Origin: Takakia lepidozioides
Taxonomy: Eukaryota; Streptophyta; Takakiopsida; Takakiales; Takakiaceae
DNA length: 64,000 nt
Assembly: GCA_030704615.1 (NCBI GenBank)
Contig: CM060734.1
Location: 54,760,042 to 54,824,041, forward strand
Direction of reading: 5' to 3'
The notes beneath the pieces are model-generated. The model did no database searches. It worked only from the letters and a program-made list of their open reading frames with translations, and was not told where the DNA came from. This document shows, one piece after another, positions 1 to 12,840 of the stretch. Position 1 is the first letter of the stretch, and every line of letters begins with the position of its first letter. Position numbers and translations under genes: made by a program.

Positions 1-1366
1 GTAGGCCCGCTAAAACCCGAGCCGCCAGATTGCTGGCTGTTACAAAACGCAGGCGAGCTTGCATTAATGGCTCCATAAGCAGGGCTGCACTACATATGCA
101 AATCTTCACATGTGACATGTGGCCATCAGCGATTGAGCACCTTTGGTGGCATGGATGCCTTTATGCTGGTGGAAGGCCCCGAGAGGAGGCAATTCAGGCA
201 AACAAGCCGCCAGGCAGAGCAAATCTCACTGTTGGGTGATCGGGGTTATCAGGGGAGCAGGGTCAGGAAGGGGGGGTCTTAACTTAGTGTCGTCTTCCAC
301 CGTGGGTTGGTTGTGATCCATTCCTCCATAAGTTTTGGAGGAGGTATTATCTGCTGTGGCAGTGGATCAGACCTGGGAAGTGGGATCAGACGATGCAGGT
401 GAGGTGGAAGTTATCAAAGTCGAGAAAAAAAAACTCCCGGGAGAAGTGCTGGAAAATGCATTGCGGAAATGTGGGATGAGGAGATGCACTCTGTAAGGAT
501 TGCTGTACCTGTCAAGTGCAGATCCGAAGAGGAAGAGAATTGCCTCGTACCAAAATACTTCAGCATTATCTGCTCTAGGTTTCCTGGCCTACGGAGAGAA
601 AGAGAAAATTCTCAAGGTTTGTGGGGCTGGAAAGCATCTTTGAGTGTGTGATGGCCGTGTAAAGAAGTTCGCTTGTTCTAAGCGCATCAGGAAGCCGGGG
701 AGCGCCCGAAATCGCAGGGCTGTTGGTTTCGAGAGAGCTATGTGCGTGGGCTAGGCTGACCATCGAGCATGAAGTGAAGACGTCGAAACAAGCAATGGGT
801 TCCAGGTCAGGAGCTGTTCCTTCCGATTGTACTTCATTTGATTTTCTTTCTTTTAGAGAGTGTTCATTGCAAGGGGAGATCAAGAGCTTCCCTTAGGACT
901 TTTTCTTGGTTGGGATGGTGGATTTGTAACAATCTCAGCACCTATGGCTTATTCTGGAAGATGACAAGCACTGCTCACTGGTCAACCGGTGTGAGCAGCC
1001 AAAAAAGGCATGGAGTATTATATCCAGGCGGAGACTAGATGAACGTCAAGTGAGCATCACTCTCTTTGAAGAACATTTTCTTGCGCCACAAGTACACCTG
1101 CAGGCTCCGCCTCCTACGGTGGTTCGCCATCATTCCTTTCGAGTCTGAGCCTTGAATATTAAAGCATACTTGCTTCAGGTGTACACTTAGCCTGAGCAGA
1201 CTGTCTGCTGCATGTCTACAATGGACGTGAGTATATGCCTCTTGGCTTTGCATCTATCCATAGCCCACTTGAAGTCTGTGATAGCATTCAACCCTTGTCA
1301 CATCCTGTGTTTCCCATTACTTGTAACCTAATGCAAGATTTCATTTCCTTCATTTCTGTCGTGCAG
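1..1366. other. 5' flank of transporter gene, no resolved exon
   Basis: No coding segment here could be tied to a family. The transporter exon starting at 1367 opens in mid-codon after a clear acceptor (gtgcag), and it contains no in-frame ATG, so at least one upstream exon carrying the start must lie here or outside the window. An ATG followed at once by a GTGAGT donor sits near 1219, but its phase does not fit the next exon, so I do not call it. Short open frames near 470-650 and 840-1040 resemble nothing I recognise. Confidence 0.5.
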
Positions 1367-4300
1367 GACTGTCTTGGAGAGGACAGTGCCAGTTTGGCTG
1401 TCGAGTTCCAACATAGAGACCGAGGATCCTGAGAAAGGTCTGCTGGAAGATAGCCAAACAGGGAAGTCCAGTATTGGAAGTATAGGGTTGAATGGAGCTG
1501 CCAATGGGACAATCAATGTTAATGGTAATATTAATGGTTCACTGGTGCAGGCATCTCCAGCAACTGTGCACAGCCCTGCTGGTAATTTGCGGAGAGGACA
1601 TGGCAGTAGGTACTGGCCTGAGCCCTTATTCTCTGTTTGCATCAATCTAATGTATAGCTGATGGGTCTCCCTTGCTTTTCCTAGTCAACTTAAAGGCCAT
1701 TTTTTCCGGCAGAACTACATGACCTCACACACACAGGATTTTACATAGATTTGGAGCAAATCTCTGAAAATTTAGACAACCCTCATTCTTGAAAATTTGC
1801 ATGTAATGGATGTTTTTTCGACTTACATCATGGGTTGGCTTGCAGGTCATTCATGGGAAGTCGAGGGAGCCTGGTTGACGACAATGAATTGGAGGAAGGA
1901 GTAGTGGACAGGTCAACAAAAGAGCGGCAGTTTAGGTCACGAAATCAATCGCTAATATCTGGCTTGTCATATTGCCTTTCTTCCTGCGGAATGATCCTTC
2001 TCAACAAACTTGTTTTATCGGGCTACAATCTCTCTGGGGGGATCTCCCTTATGTTTTACCAGGTAGCTTTACTGATTTCCGTTTCAGCAAGACTGGCTAG
2101 TCAAGATTCTTGGCTAGGATTCATCTTCTGATTTGCATCCAGGTATTGGCACTGAATCTTTGAGAATGGGGTTTGATCCTTGAGCTGCTGATAACCCTCT
2201 GGACCGGGGGTGAGGGAGGGAGAAGCTAGGTGTGCTCAGTGTTAGCTCAGTCCGTTTGACTGATTAAGACACCCCTCCTACTTCTGACTTCTGCAATAAG
2301 GAAGCCATAAGTTAAGGTCACTGCTAGTTTGTTGGTTTCATGGTTTTACATTACCTGGTTAAAGCTGAGATGGAGTGGACTACCATGCTTGCGGGAAAAG
2401 GGGATCTCCCAAAAATTATGCCATCACTAAATGGCAAGAATGCCCTGTGTATGTATATGCAGAATTTGATAAGCGTGCTTTTGGTCTACATTTTAAAAGC
2501 GGTTGGGGCCATCACTACTGAACCAATAACATGGAAGCTCATCAAAGTGTGGTTTCCTGTCAATATTCTCTTTGTCGGCATGCTGGTGACTAGCACTTAC
2601 AGGTACTTTCGTGTACATGTCCTGTGGATTTTTTTCTTGTCCTTCTTCGTCTTCTCCCATGACACACTTTGTGTCCGAGCCACTTCTGGGTTTCCTCATA
2701 CGCTATTTTGCCCACCGGGCATCCTGTGGACTTCAGTAGCTTTTCTCTTTTTCCCTTTCTTGGTTTCCTCTCTCGTGCCTTCTATTATAAGTTCAGGGGA
2801 AGATATTAAGGTTCTTTTAGGGTCTCCTCGGCCTTGGCAGTTATGCCGGCTGGACGCGCTTAGAACTTACCTGCATGAGGCACTTTGTCTCTGAGCTGCG
2901 CTTGGGGTTTAATGTGCTGTTAGGTTCTCTTGGTGTGTTTCCTGTCCTGTTCCTCTCTCCTTGTCCACCACGTTCTCTGCATCACTTGCTTGAACAATCT
3001 CAAGAACAAGACAGGCAGATGGATAACACATTGGGGGAGGTTAGGATCTGCTGAGTTGGCACATGCAAGCAGTGGACCAGAGCAAACCTGTGTTTGAGGA
3101 GATTAGAAAAAGATATTGCTGTCTCTTCAGAGACTGGCAGAGGCATTTGTTTTTGAAGATCTGAAAGGTTGGCAGCTTATCTTCACAAGATGCTTGGTCT
3201 TTGTGCAGTGATTTAGGCTGGTTTCCTGTTGTTGTTGTCTGGTAGGCATCTTTGACCTAGAGGCTGTTTGGACCTTTGTGGGCTTTTGGAATGTTTCTCT
3301 CACTAACCTTTGAGCCCCTGGGGACGTTTGGGTGACTGGTGCTCTGGTTACGGTGGTGAGAAGGTTTTCACCTTCTGAACCAAAGGCAGTAACTTTTCGG
3401 GATGAAATGACACCATAATTTACGCTTGCTTCTGCAGGAGTCAACCTTAAGTTTTTCTTTCTCTTCCTCTTCATTTTTCATGAAATATGGGTGCATTTTT
3501 TGACCCAATATTTTGGTGGCAAGCAGTTTGAAGCTTATGAATGTGGCCATGGTCACAATCCTGAAGAATGTTACCAATTTGATCACCGCTGTGGGGGAGA
3601 TCTACTTTTTTAACAAGCTGCACAACAATAAAGTCTGGGTCTCCCTCTTTCTGATGGTATGTTATTTCTTGACGTTGTTGCAAACATCATTGCCAGCATT
3701 TCAGTTGTACAGATTGATGCCTGTTTCTTGTTCTGAAATGGGAAACTGTGATCCTCTGGATTGAATTACTATGACAGGAAGGGTTAGCATGTATTTGTTA
3801 GGACATGAGCTTCCACTGAAAAACTATTTGTATCACATCTTATGCAGTATTGTAAAATTATAACCGACTTGTGTTTGAGCCTGCAGCTGGTATCTGCTAT
3901 AAGTGGAGGGATCACAGATCTCTCATTTCATGGGCTGGGCTACTTGTGGCAAGTGATCAATTGCTTTTGCACTTCAGCCTATTCGGTCAGCTCACTTCCC
4001 CCATCCCGTAACTCTCATTTTACTGTTTTCCTGCCACTTCCATGTGTCAGGGTTCTATTCTGACTACCAGACACAGCAGTGCCTTGCCATCGAAATTGCA
4101 TAGATTCAAATGGTCAAGTGGTACTTGACTGCAGGCATATGCATAAAATAAGTCACCGTGCTTAGGTCATTTCAATTTGTGATTGCGTTCCACCTTCATG
4201 CCTCAACAGAGGAGTGCAGCCAGCCCAGCCCACTCACCCTCCCGAACATTGCACATCTAGCTGTCTGTCGACAGCATCAAGCCTAAGCATGAGAGGCAGT

Positions 4301-7300
4301 GGCCCTACAAGACTGGAAGTTCGTTGCACTGTACTTTCATGGGGCTCTTCATCTTTTAGCTTAGTGTAGTATTTGTTAGTGCCCAATGATCTCGTTGGGC
4401 TCCCCAGGGACTTCATAAAATTGGTCTACCTGTTTCTCTACCCGTATGTCCTTTTTAACTGTTTCTTTCTCACCCCTTTCTTTCATTCTTTGGTTCTCTC
4501 CTAATGACTTCATCTCTGTGTCTCCCTAGTAAGCTCCTAAGAGGGACTAAGGGAAAGGGCGTGCAGTTACGGCTGAGGAAAGTGATGGACCTAGCCAAAC
4601 AGAAGACAAGTTCTGGCACTCTGAATGAGTTTTCCATGGTCCTGCTCAACAATTTGCTTTCATTGCCTTTAGGGTTTTGCTTGATGCTGGTCTTCGAGGC
4701 AAATGACATATGGACATTGTAAGTTCTCTTTGTGCCGTACGCGTTCCATCCCCAGGAATTACCACAGGAATTGTTGGAACTACTTAGGTTCCCTGGATAC
4801 CTGCTTAAATGTCAACTCCTCACAGTTGGGTTGTAAAATAAAGGGTTCTCATTTTTTTGAACTGCCATAGGAAATATCTAGGAGAGACCAAGAGTTACCA
4901 CAGGGAACATGCCTTGCTAACCTAGAAAGGCCTGATTTTATAGGTAGCCCAAACATTTTTGGGAGAGGGGTTTGCTCATTGCACTGGGGAAGTCCACTTC
5001 TCCCCATCCTCCTGTACCTCCCCTGCACCCCACCAAATCTAGAATGTGTAGGATTGATTCTGCTTGGCTCATTTGAACTTTGGTGCTCCTTTTGTGAGGA
5101 AACAGGCCAGCATTGAAGCTTCCGATGTTCTGGATGGTCATCACACTGAGTGGGGTCTTGGGCCTAGCTATCAGCTTCACATCTATGTGGTTCATGCATC
5201 AGACTAGCCCTACCACTCACAGGTAAACATCTCTTCCTCCTCGCAGACTATCATTAACTGTAGACCTGCTAAGGTGGATCAGCTAGGAGTAGGAACTGGT
5301 CCAAGCTGGTTAAAAGCTGGCAATAATATCTATCAGTGGCTATCCTATCTGTTCGTACTGCCTGAGTTTCAGCTTGTGGTAACGTCCTTGGGGGAGAAAC
5401 AGAGGGGAGTATAGGGAAGGGAAAAAGGGCTTGGGTAGGGGGGGAAATGTTGGGGTATGGTGAATTTTACCATGCACATTTTGTGGGTGTCTTAATTAGC
5501 AAGGGAGAAGTGGAAAGTGCATAGCAGATGAGAGTCAACTTAATTTTGATCAGGATTTGTTATTGAAAGTGGGGGTGGGGGTTTTGCAGTTTGGTGGGAT
5601 CATTGAACAAGATTCCTCTGTCATTGGCGGGCATTTTACTCTTTAAAGTACCGACAAGCCTCCCAAACATGTTAAGTATATTATTTGGTAAGTCATCCGT
5701 TCTGTCTCTCTGTACTCCGTGGAGAGATGGCCTATGGTTCCGCCTCTGGTCTTGTGGGATCAAGGGAAAGATGTGGAGAGTTGTCCACAACTTGTATGCT
5801 CACACCAAAAGCTGTGTCACTGTTAACGGACAAAAGTCCAACTTCTTTGACATAGACCAAGGTGTAGCTCAAGGATGTACTCTCTCCCCTCTGCTCTTCA
5901 ATGTTTTCATCAATCAACTCCTCGAGGATGTGGAAAGTGAGGGATTTGGGTTAAAGGTGGGTGATACCACCATACCAGCCCTTATGTTTGCGGATGACTT
6001 CGCAGGCATAGGGGAGACTCCAACCAATCTCCAGGAGTTGATTGATTGCGCGAAGAGATACTTTGATCTTTGGGGGCTAGAGGCTAATGTCAGCAAATGT
6101 GCAGTGGTAGCATTCAACGACAGAGGAGAGAGAGGAAGTGATCTTAAGTGGCAGTGGGGTAGCCAAGAGATCCCGGTCCTCCCTTCCTACACTTACCTGG
6201 GCGTTGAGTTTTCCGGAAAGTTGTTCAAACTGGCAAGGGCAAAGCTCTGGGGCTCACTAAATTTTTCCACTGCAGAGGGGTCAACTCTGAGGTTAAGAAA
6301 ACCATGCTTTGTCGCGTTATTAGACCTGCCTTGGAGTACGGATCTGCAATATGGGTTGATAACTCCGACCAAGCTAAGTCTCTAGAATCCATTCAAGTGG
6401 GGGTGCTTAAGGAGTGTATGTCGGCATGCTCCAAAACAGCCAATGTGGCTGTTCGGGGTGAGTTTGGCATTCCGTCCTTAAGCTCCCGACGAGATGAATT
6501 CAAGGTCAGATGGTGCGGTCAGCTGCAACATATGTCCAACACCAGATATCCTAAGTTAATCGACTCTATATCTTGGAAACAGGACCGCCCTGTCAAACAG
6601 GCTAAGTCCTGGCAGAAGAGAGTAGAAGAGATTCTCAAGGACCTGGACCTGGAACCGCAAGTCTTGACCCTGCTGGATAAATCTGACTTAGAGGCTGTAG
6701 TGTCCAAATCCATGTCTGTTGCCGTGAGATTGTCTGATGAAAATGAAGTTAGGCAGAAAACTTCCCTGAACTTGTTTCCAGTCAGTGACATGGGGGAGGA
6801 CATCTTGGATGACCTCAAGGGTCTACCCACTCTCGGCACTAGACTGAAATTTAAACTCAGGGCAGGAAGCCTACCTTTGAACAGCAAACAGAAGCAGAGA
6901 GGAAAGGGAGAGTGCAATTGCCCGTTGTGTGGGCAATCTGAAGACAGTACTCATTTTCTGATACACTGTCCGGGGTTCTCTCACCAAAGAGACGCTCTCT
7001 TCAAATCTATCAAGGGAATTGTGCCTGTACCTCTGTTTACCAACTTTGAAAGTCTCGAGGCTGAGCCAAAAACCCAGGCCCTCCTGAGGCCTAGTTATTG
7101 GGCAAATCACACACAGCAGATTGATGCTTGTGTGAAGGGATTTCTAGAGGATATCTGGAAAACCCGGATTAATTCTATATATGGAGGTAAGTCTTACTAC
7201 CAACGTCAGCCCCTGTCAGAGGTAGGTTCTGTCCCTTCTGTTTCCGCTCAAACTGGGCGCGGGGTCAATGGCCACAAGGCTACGGCAAACAACGTCTTAT

Positions 7301-7769
7301 GAGTACAATCTCTGTACTCCGTTTTCTTGGCTTCCTGTTTGTTGCTGCACTTTTTCATGCACCTCACAATGTGGTGATTTGCATTGAAGTGTAATACCTT
7401 CTCTCTTGTAAACTGATATATTAATATCATGAATATTTTGCTATCATGCTCACCACCACACGAGCGCTCAATCTGCTGTAGCAAAAGTTTTGTGCACAAC
7501 TCTATGGCAGTTTTGGTCTGAGGCAGAAGGTCAAAATCCCATATGACTGGAGGGTTTGTACCGCATATAGACAATTACATCAGAGGTACTTAAATATCTT
7601 AGGGCTGCAAGACAGCCCATAAATCTATCTTTCTCTTTCTCCAAGACCTGTGGCTTTTGTGCTTTGATGTGTGAAGTCCAGGTTGCTTATTCTAAGCTTA
7701 TTTTTCATGGTGACTTTTTCAGGACTATTTGCAGGAGTAATGTTTGCAAGGGCAAAAATGTCGACGTGA
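1367..7769 (+). CDS. GONST-type Golgi nucleotide-sugar (GDP-mannose) transporter, 5' end unresolved
   Basis: Exons: 1367-1609, 1846-2062, 2463-2602, 3527-3656, 3887-3985, 4567-4718, 5106-5222, 5590-5687 and 7723-7769. All junction phases agree and give about 413 residues ending at TGA 7767-7769. The product resembles plant GONST1/2, multi-pass Golgi antiporters importing GDP-mannose for glycan and glycolipid synthesis. Visible signatures are LISGLSYCLSSCGMILLNK in exon 2, ITTEPITWKLIKVWFPVN in exon 3, NVAMVTILKNVTN in exon 4, NEFSMVLLNN in exon 6 and the substrate-binding loop GSLNKIP in exon 8. Exon 1 is a low-complexity, Asn/Gly/Ser-rich cytosolic N-terminus, longer than in Arabidopsis GONST1. 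The last intron (5688-7722) is swollen by a LINE; without it the intron would be about 430 bp. The coding exons look intact. The precise sugar substrate is inferred from the family. Confidence 0.9.
3368..3445 (+). repeat. Fragment of dispersed SINE-like repeat (3' part)
   Basis: In the intron before transporter exon 4, the stretch with GGCAGTAAC and then GACACCATAATTTACGC matches the 3' half of the longer repeats at 58868-59008 (same strand) and 8782-8950 (opposite strand). The part carrying the tRNA-like B box is missing here. Confidence 0.55.
5707..5720 (+). repeat. Left 14-bp target-site duplication of intronic LINE
   Basis: TCTCTGTACTCCGT occurs here and again, identical, at 7309-7322, exactly bracketing the LINE body. 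Confidence 0.85.
5721..7308 (+). mobile_element. 5'-truncated LINE (non-LTR retrotransposon) in transporter intron
   Basis: This 1588-bp insertion lies in sense orientation in the last transporter intron and is flanked by a perfect 14-bp target-site duplication. It holds the C-terminal half of a LINE ORF2: the reverse-transcriptase fingers/palm with GCTLSPLLFN and the catalytic FADDF box (around 5860-6005), then a thumb/connection region, a CCHC-type knuckle (CPLCGQSEDSTHFLIHC, around 6920-6970) and a C-terminal tail ending at stop 7300-7302. The 3' end is ACGTCTTATGAGTACAA with no poly-A. The same end point is fixed independently by a 27-nt copy at 42188-42214. The endonuclease and ORF1 are absent, as expected of 5' truncation. 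Confidence 0.92.
5730..7302 (+). pseudogene. LINE reverse transcriptase C-terminal half, frameshifted
   Basis: Two open frames carry the protein: 5730 to about 6230 (RT palm with FADDF) and about 6240-7302 (thumb, zinc knuckle, tail). They are out of frame with each other at about 6215-6245, where the related minus-strand copy at 34466-35585 has extra codons (NCNWEAHRQ). So this copy has a small frame-breaking deletion. It cannot encode an active protein because the N-terminal endonuclease and first RT motifs are gone. Confidence 0.85.
7309..7322 (+). repeat. Right 14-bp target-site duplication of intronic LINE
   Basis: Identical to 5707-5720; marks the 3' border of the insertion. Confidence 0.85.
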
Positions 7770-8781
7770 AAGGGATGTTAATCACCATGTGTGCCACCAA
7801 TTGCAAATTGACCACAGACGCAGGGTAACAGTGTGTTCTTTATCATGTTAAGTGGGCAGCAGTCCATTGCCCCTTAACAAAAGTCAACTTGGCTACTCTA
7901 GAATTCTTTCTGAGTAAGGTCTTCCTTACCGTTTGTCACACTTTTATCCTGCCTACATTGGTCATCAATTAGCCTAACATGTACAGCCCATTGCCTGCTT
8001 TGAGGGTGATCTAACCAACAAGTCTATCTGCCAAGCTATCTTGTGGGGCCATTCCCTTCTGTTATATGGTGTTAGTCGTACATGAGTGCAATGGTAGTGC
8101 AAACGAAGTATGTTTCCTCTATGTCTCTCTCCCACACCCTTCAAAACATTCCCTCTTAAAAGTCAGTGGCAGTTTAATCACCACCATAGAAGTGTCATGC
8201 CAGCTAGAGTGGAAGTGCCCCCATATTGCTCGCACCTGTTTCACTCACAATATTGGCCCACAATTAACTTTTGTGTGTTTCTCAACAGTTAGGCTGGTTG
8301 TGGTAACCAGGGTTACACAAGTCATATCTGGGTGCAAGTAATCCCCTGTAAGCCACCCTGTAAGCCACCAATCCCTTCTGATGTTCTGGCTGTGTGACTG
8401 ATATGGTAATTTTGACGGAAATTCTAGAGAGTTTTTAGTGACCACAGTGTACCCAGAGTCCCAGGATCTTTAGTAGGTTGGAGAAATTCAGGCTTCGCTC
8501 CTGCCTTGCCACTCCTGAAAGTTTCTTCCCTTGCTATTCATAAATGTAGAGTGAAGAATTCATTGAAGATCATTTGGGAGATGAAATCTTGGATAATAAG
8601 AAACAGGTAAAAGGAGGGTTTTGGTGATAAACCTTCCTTTGGCTTGACATATCTTCCTTTTCAAGAGTGGATTGAATATTTTGCAAACTGTTGTTAGTGC
8701 TGCTGGCTCTTGAATGCCCCTAGCCAGGCAAGTTGGGTATCCTTGGATTATCTTGCATTCTGCCTTTGTGGACGGGAATGT
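7770..8781. other. Transporter 3' flank, no gene seen
   Basis: After the transporter stop codon there is about 1 kb of moderately AT-rich sequence without a recognisable coding segment or RNA gene. The 3' UTR presumably lies at its left end. Confidence 0.5.
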
Positions 8782-8950
8782 AAATTATGGTGTCTCTTGA
8801 CCCTGAAGGGTTACTGCCTTCCACTAGGAAGGTGGATACCTTTGTGACACCAATTGGTGGATTGAACCCACAACCACTTCCGAGGTGGTATGTGCCCATT
8901 AACTCTAGGCTACAACTTGGTTCATTCCCGCAGTTAGGGTTATGCGTCAC
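8782..8950 (-). repeat. SINE-like dispersed repeat with Pol III B-box-like motif
   Basis: Read on the minus strand, this matches the plus-strand copy at 58868-59008 over about 125 bp: GGGCACATACCACC, GTGGTTGTGGGTTCAATCC, CCACCTTCCTAG, GGAAGGCAGTAAC, AGAGACACCATAATTTA. GGTTCAATCC (minus strand, 8859-8868) resembles a tRNA B box and sits in a small T-arm-like palindrome. The A box is not convincing and no poly-A/T tail or target-site duplication was identified. Confidence 0.5.
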
Positions 8951-10860
8951 TAGTAGCGACGGCTTATGAGATCAATATTCTTTTTAATTGGAAATATATT
9001 TTATTCGTAAAATAATAGGAACAATGTAACTATGTGGAGAAAAATGTATTAGGTGAAGTCGTGCTACAAGGGCTTTATGCGATTCAAGATTCCATAGCCC
9101 CCAGGGAAGAGTTACAGGATTGTAAAGAACTTTCAGCTTTTTCCTTCTAAAGAAGCCGGTGACTTAAACCTGCGATTCTAGGCTGGCCGGTGAGTTACGC
9201 GATCCTATAATCTACCCGCCAGCCCTTGCATTACAGCGTTCCCTCTACGTTCCCTGTGCATTCTTCCTTTGTCGGGGATTACCTTACACTTAACTCATGG
9301 AAAACTGGAGGCTTAACCCTACACTTAACTCACGAAAACTGCATTGTAGACCGTGTGAAAAGAAAACTACCAGATTACACGTGAGCCCATTGGGCTCCAC
9401 GACGGAACATGACAGCGGGATTTTATGCTAATTAAAGCCCACCAAAACTACACTAGCTAGGTTCTTACTGAGGTCTACAGATATTTGAGGACTACTGCCG
9501 AAAGGCTTTCAATTTCCAATGAAGGTAGCTGAAGATAGTCATATTTTCAAGTCTGGAGATCTACAAGCTGTCCAAAAAACACAAAAAGATGCTGACTTGG
9601 TTTCAAGAGGAGCCATTCGTTCCCCCCTATGAGGATGTAAGTCGCCTTGATGACAGTATCCCTCTGATGCATGAGAAGCATGCAGTTGCTGGGATTCAAG
9701 TGCTCCTTGGATAACTGGTGTTCTAGAGAATGATTTTCACAACAGTAATGATCTGCTGTCCATGGCCATGAACCCTCGGTGATAAGACTCATCCAAGTAG
9801 GACAAGTATATCGGAGTGTGTACGGGCAATAGCCGCAAGGCGAAGTGGCTCTTAGTTACGCCGGCCTCTGCCGGAGTCATCTCCCTCCCTCCCATCTCCC
9901 TCCCTCGGAATTTGCAACTGCCAAAGTTCCTCCACAGCCAGCACAATGTAACCTGTCCGAAGAATACCAGAGGCATGTAGAACACACCCAAAAACACCTC
10001 TGATGATGACCAAAAACGAATGAAGTGGAGAGTACCTGAGACATGTTACCATGAATTGCTCCAGGCTCCCTCAGCAAGCTAGGTCCTGGCGACAAACTTC
10101 CTGGGGCCTGATAAACACCGCACATATATTACAACACAAAAGGGTTGCTTTGCAGTCAAATTGATTTTCCTGCCACAAGTTCTGCACTTGAGGACAATAC
10201 CTTCCAGCATGTGACAGTTGATTGCATACCAATGTAGATAAAATCTACCAGAGCAAGACACAGAAATTACATCAAATTAGGGCTTGATCAGAAGATTTAC
10301 AACCAAAACAGCTAGATCATTCTTCTATCTGTCATTAGATGGGGTTTCTGATGGAAGACTGTAACGTTTATATACTGCTAACTGTATTTTGGAGATTCTG
10401 GAAGGCCCCCGAACAATGCTGAAGAAAAGCTTTACCAGTTCGCCAGAGAAAGGTAGCAAGAACTCTGCATGACAGTCAGCACACAGAGTACGGTTCGAAA
10501 CCGTGGTTCATCTCTTGAGGGAGCTATCTCAAGCCTGGATAGTCTTCAGTTAGAAAATGTGCAAGTTCAGATTGTGTGAGCAACTCATGGCCTTCAACCA
10601 AACTGTCTTTTGGCTCTGCTGCAGGAGAACAGACCTTTATCAAAGCCACTTCCAAGTGGGGTTGTGTTTCTGCATGCCTGTGCCTGTGGGAGGTTGAGGG
10701 GGCTGAGAAACAACCCTTTTGATTATGAGAGTGCAAATGTTACCTTCATCCAGTTTCTCAATTGTGAGAATTTGTTGCCCTCTCTGGCTATGCAATATAG
10801 CAACAGTGACAGCTCCCTCGGAGGGGGCATGGAGTCTTGTCACTCTTTCTCACTTTGCAT
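8951..10860. other. Intergenic, no gene recognised
   Basis: Contains a short local duplication (CTACACTTAACTCA-like, about 9285-9345) and several open frames with no family resemblance. No tRNA, rRNA or protein family was recognised. Confidence 0.45.
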
Positions 10861-10925
10861 TAGACTGAAATTTTAACTCAGGGTGGGAATCTTGAGGCTG
10901 AGCCTAAAGCCCTGGCCCTGTTGGA
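10856..10925 (+). mobile_element. Small LINE scrap
   Basis: The stretch reading TTAGACTGAAATTT and then CTTGAGGCTGAGCC matches two separated parts of the LINE at 5721-7308 (around 6840-6860 and 7053-7085), joined by an internal deletion. It has no coding potential. Confidence 0.5.
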
Positions 10926-11186
10926 GTATAATTGCTGACACCTCTAGAATGTAAGCAAATTATAGTAAGGTCTGATGAGCTATCACATTGTCGCTGTAGA
11001 TAAGATTAATTTCTTGCAACATGTTGTAATGGGCTTGTATGTATGCGCAGTATGTATGTATGTATGGGCAGTGAGTTGGAATGGGACTTCTTCTGGTCAG
11101 ATGTGGGATGGATGTAAGAGTGTTTTTAACCAAACTCACCAGGTCTGTGCTTGCCTCCCATCTTACTACTAACTATTGTTCATTTT

Positions 11187-11495
11187 CAGTCACTGTTGGA
11201 AGATCTTTGGCTTTGGTAAGCAGTTGTTGAGTTTGAAAAGTTGAGGGTTTTGGCCAAGAGTTCACAGCATGGGCTAGCAGGCTTTAGAGAGGACCAGCAC
11301 AGCATCAACAAGTGGGGAATTTCCATTGACCCTCATTTCGAGGTGGACTGATGGAGATGAAGACAGAGGGAGCCTTGTCTCTGATCATAGCCACATACTA
11401 TCGCCCCTTTTCAGTCCCCCTTGGAAGATCTTTGGTTTAAGTGAAGGCTTGCTTAATTGTCATTTGAGGTGGACTAATGGAGATGAAGACGGAGG
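11187..11495 (+). repeat. Imperfect duplication, interleaved units
   Basis: TTGGAAGATCTTTGG occurs near 11200 and 11425, and a GAGGTGGACT-ATGGAGATGAAGAC unit occurs near 11337 and 11465. The pairs lie about 225 and 130 bp apart. This is a small local duplication with no recognised coding content. Confidence 0.45.
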
Positions 11496-12429
11496 AAGCT
11501 ATACAGCACAGACAAACTCAAACCCTTGATGAGAATGTGACAGAAATCCAGACAAGTTTGTACACTGATCTGGAGAGTGTGATTGTCTGCGAGCAGGAGC
11601 TAAATGTAGCTCAAAGGTCATATGTGACATGGTAATGGAGTGGTCAAAATGACTCATTTCCATGGTTATCATACTTAATGGTCGCCCTCCAGTCCAGCGA
11701 ATTTTCATTTGATACAACACCAATACTCATAGTTAAGAATTTGAAGCATAAAGGGACAAGATCCGAGTTTATTGGTGCATAGGGGGTTATAGCCATATCT
11801 CTCTAGCCAGTTTCATCAAAAGGTGGGTAAAGAGTGGGAGGGGGATGAGAGACGAGCAGGACGTGGCCAAATACAATTGCTCCAGTCTTTACCAGTAGTG
11901 GAACTTACCTCTTGCCACCTGGACCAAAGGTGAATGATGGGCACCCCATGCTCCCAGTGAACCACCACTGCAATTGACAACCTGCACACTGTTCAACCCG
12001 TTTTCAACTTCGGTGTATCTATTGAAGGTTATTCTCATCAGTCCATAGACTTGATAGTCCTTGGCAAACTTTGTAAAATGAGGGTTGAAGTTATGCAAAT
12101 CGAACTATTGGTCAAAGATTACATATGAGAAATGCCTTGCCTGCCTACAGCCGTCTTTCACGCGTCATAAATCTTTTCTATTGTCTCTTGTGGAACAAAT
12201 AAACAAGACACACTGACTCTGACAGTCCTTCCCATGATATTTTGACATTCATGAACAAGTCACTATGTAACCTGAAGAGAGAAGTGACAAGTGACCCAGA
12301 AAATTTGAGTGATTGAAGTTCAATAGCTATGCAAGAGGAAGAAATAGACAGATGAAGAAAAGCATGTGATGCTTGGACAGCACACTCAGTTCGATGGAAC
12401 ACTTGTAACCCCTATATGTTAGTACGTAA

Positions 12430-12602
12430 GAGGGACACCAGCCTTGGCACCTCTGTTCACCAACTTTCAAATCTTGAGGCTGAGCCTAAAGCCCCAGTCC
12501 TGTTGGTGCCTAGTTGTTGGGCAGCTCATACACAGCAGATTGATGCTTGTGTGGCCGGCTTTCTAGAAGAAAACTGGAAAGCCCAAACTATCCCATTGTA
12601 AC
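12430..12602 (+). mobile_element. LINE 3' coding fragment
   Basis: Translation gives NLEAEPKAPVLL and then AAHTQQIDACVAGFLEENWK. This aligns with the C-terminal tail of the LINE protein at 5721-7308 (SLEAEPKTQALL and [18 protein letters not shown]). It is more diverged than the other copies, so it is probably an older insertion or a sister subfamily. The fragment covers only about 55 residues. Confidence 0.75.
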
Positions 12603-12840
12603 TAGGATGCGCATTTACAAAAAGTGCTTCAAACAGCTAATTGCAAAGCTTTTGGTCTCACAAAATTATCCCACTATAGATGGATTAATACTGGACCATG
12701 CTTAGCAACATTGTTTTTTTTAAGAGAACAGGGGATGGGCAAAGGTCAGAGTGACATCTGGTAGAAGTTTAGCCCTTCAGGGCACAGGAGACCTGTTTGT
12801 GGATTTGAGGAAGTAGAATTTTCTATGTTCTTTTTGCAGC

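Noticed and set aside
10485-10510. tRNA T-arm-like sequence ACGGTTCGAAACCGT
   Set aside because: No complementary acceptor stem, anticodon arm or A box lies at the right distance upstream, so it is a chance palindrome.
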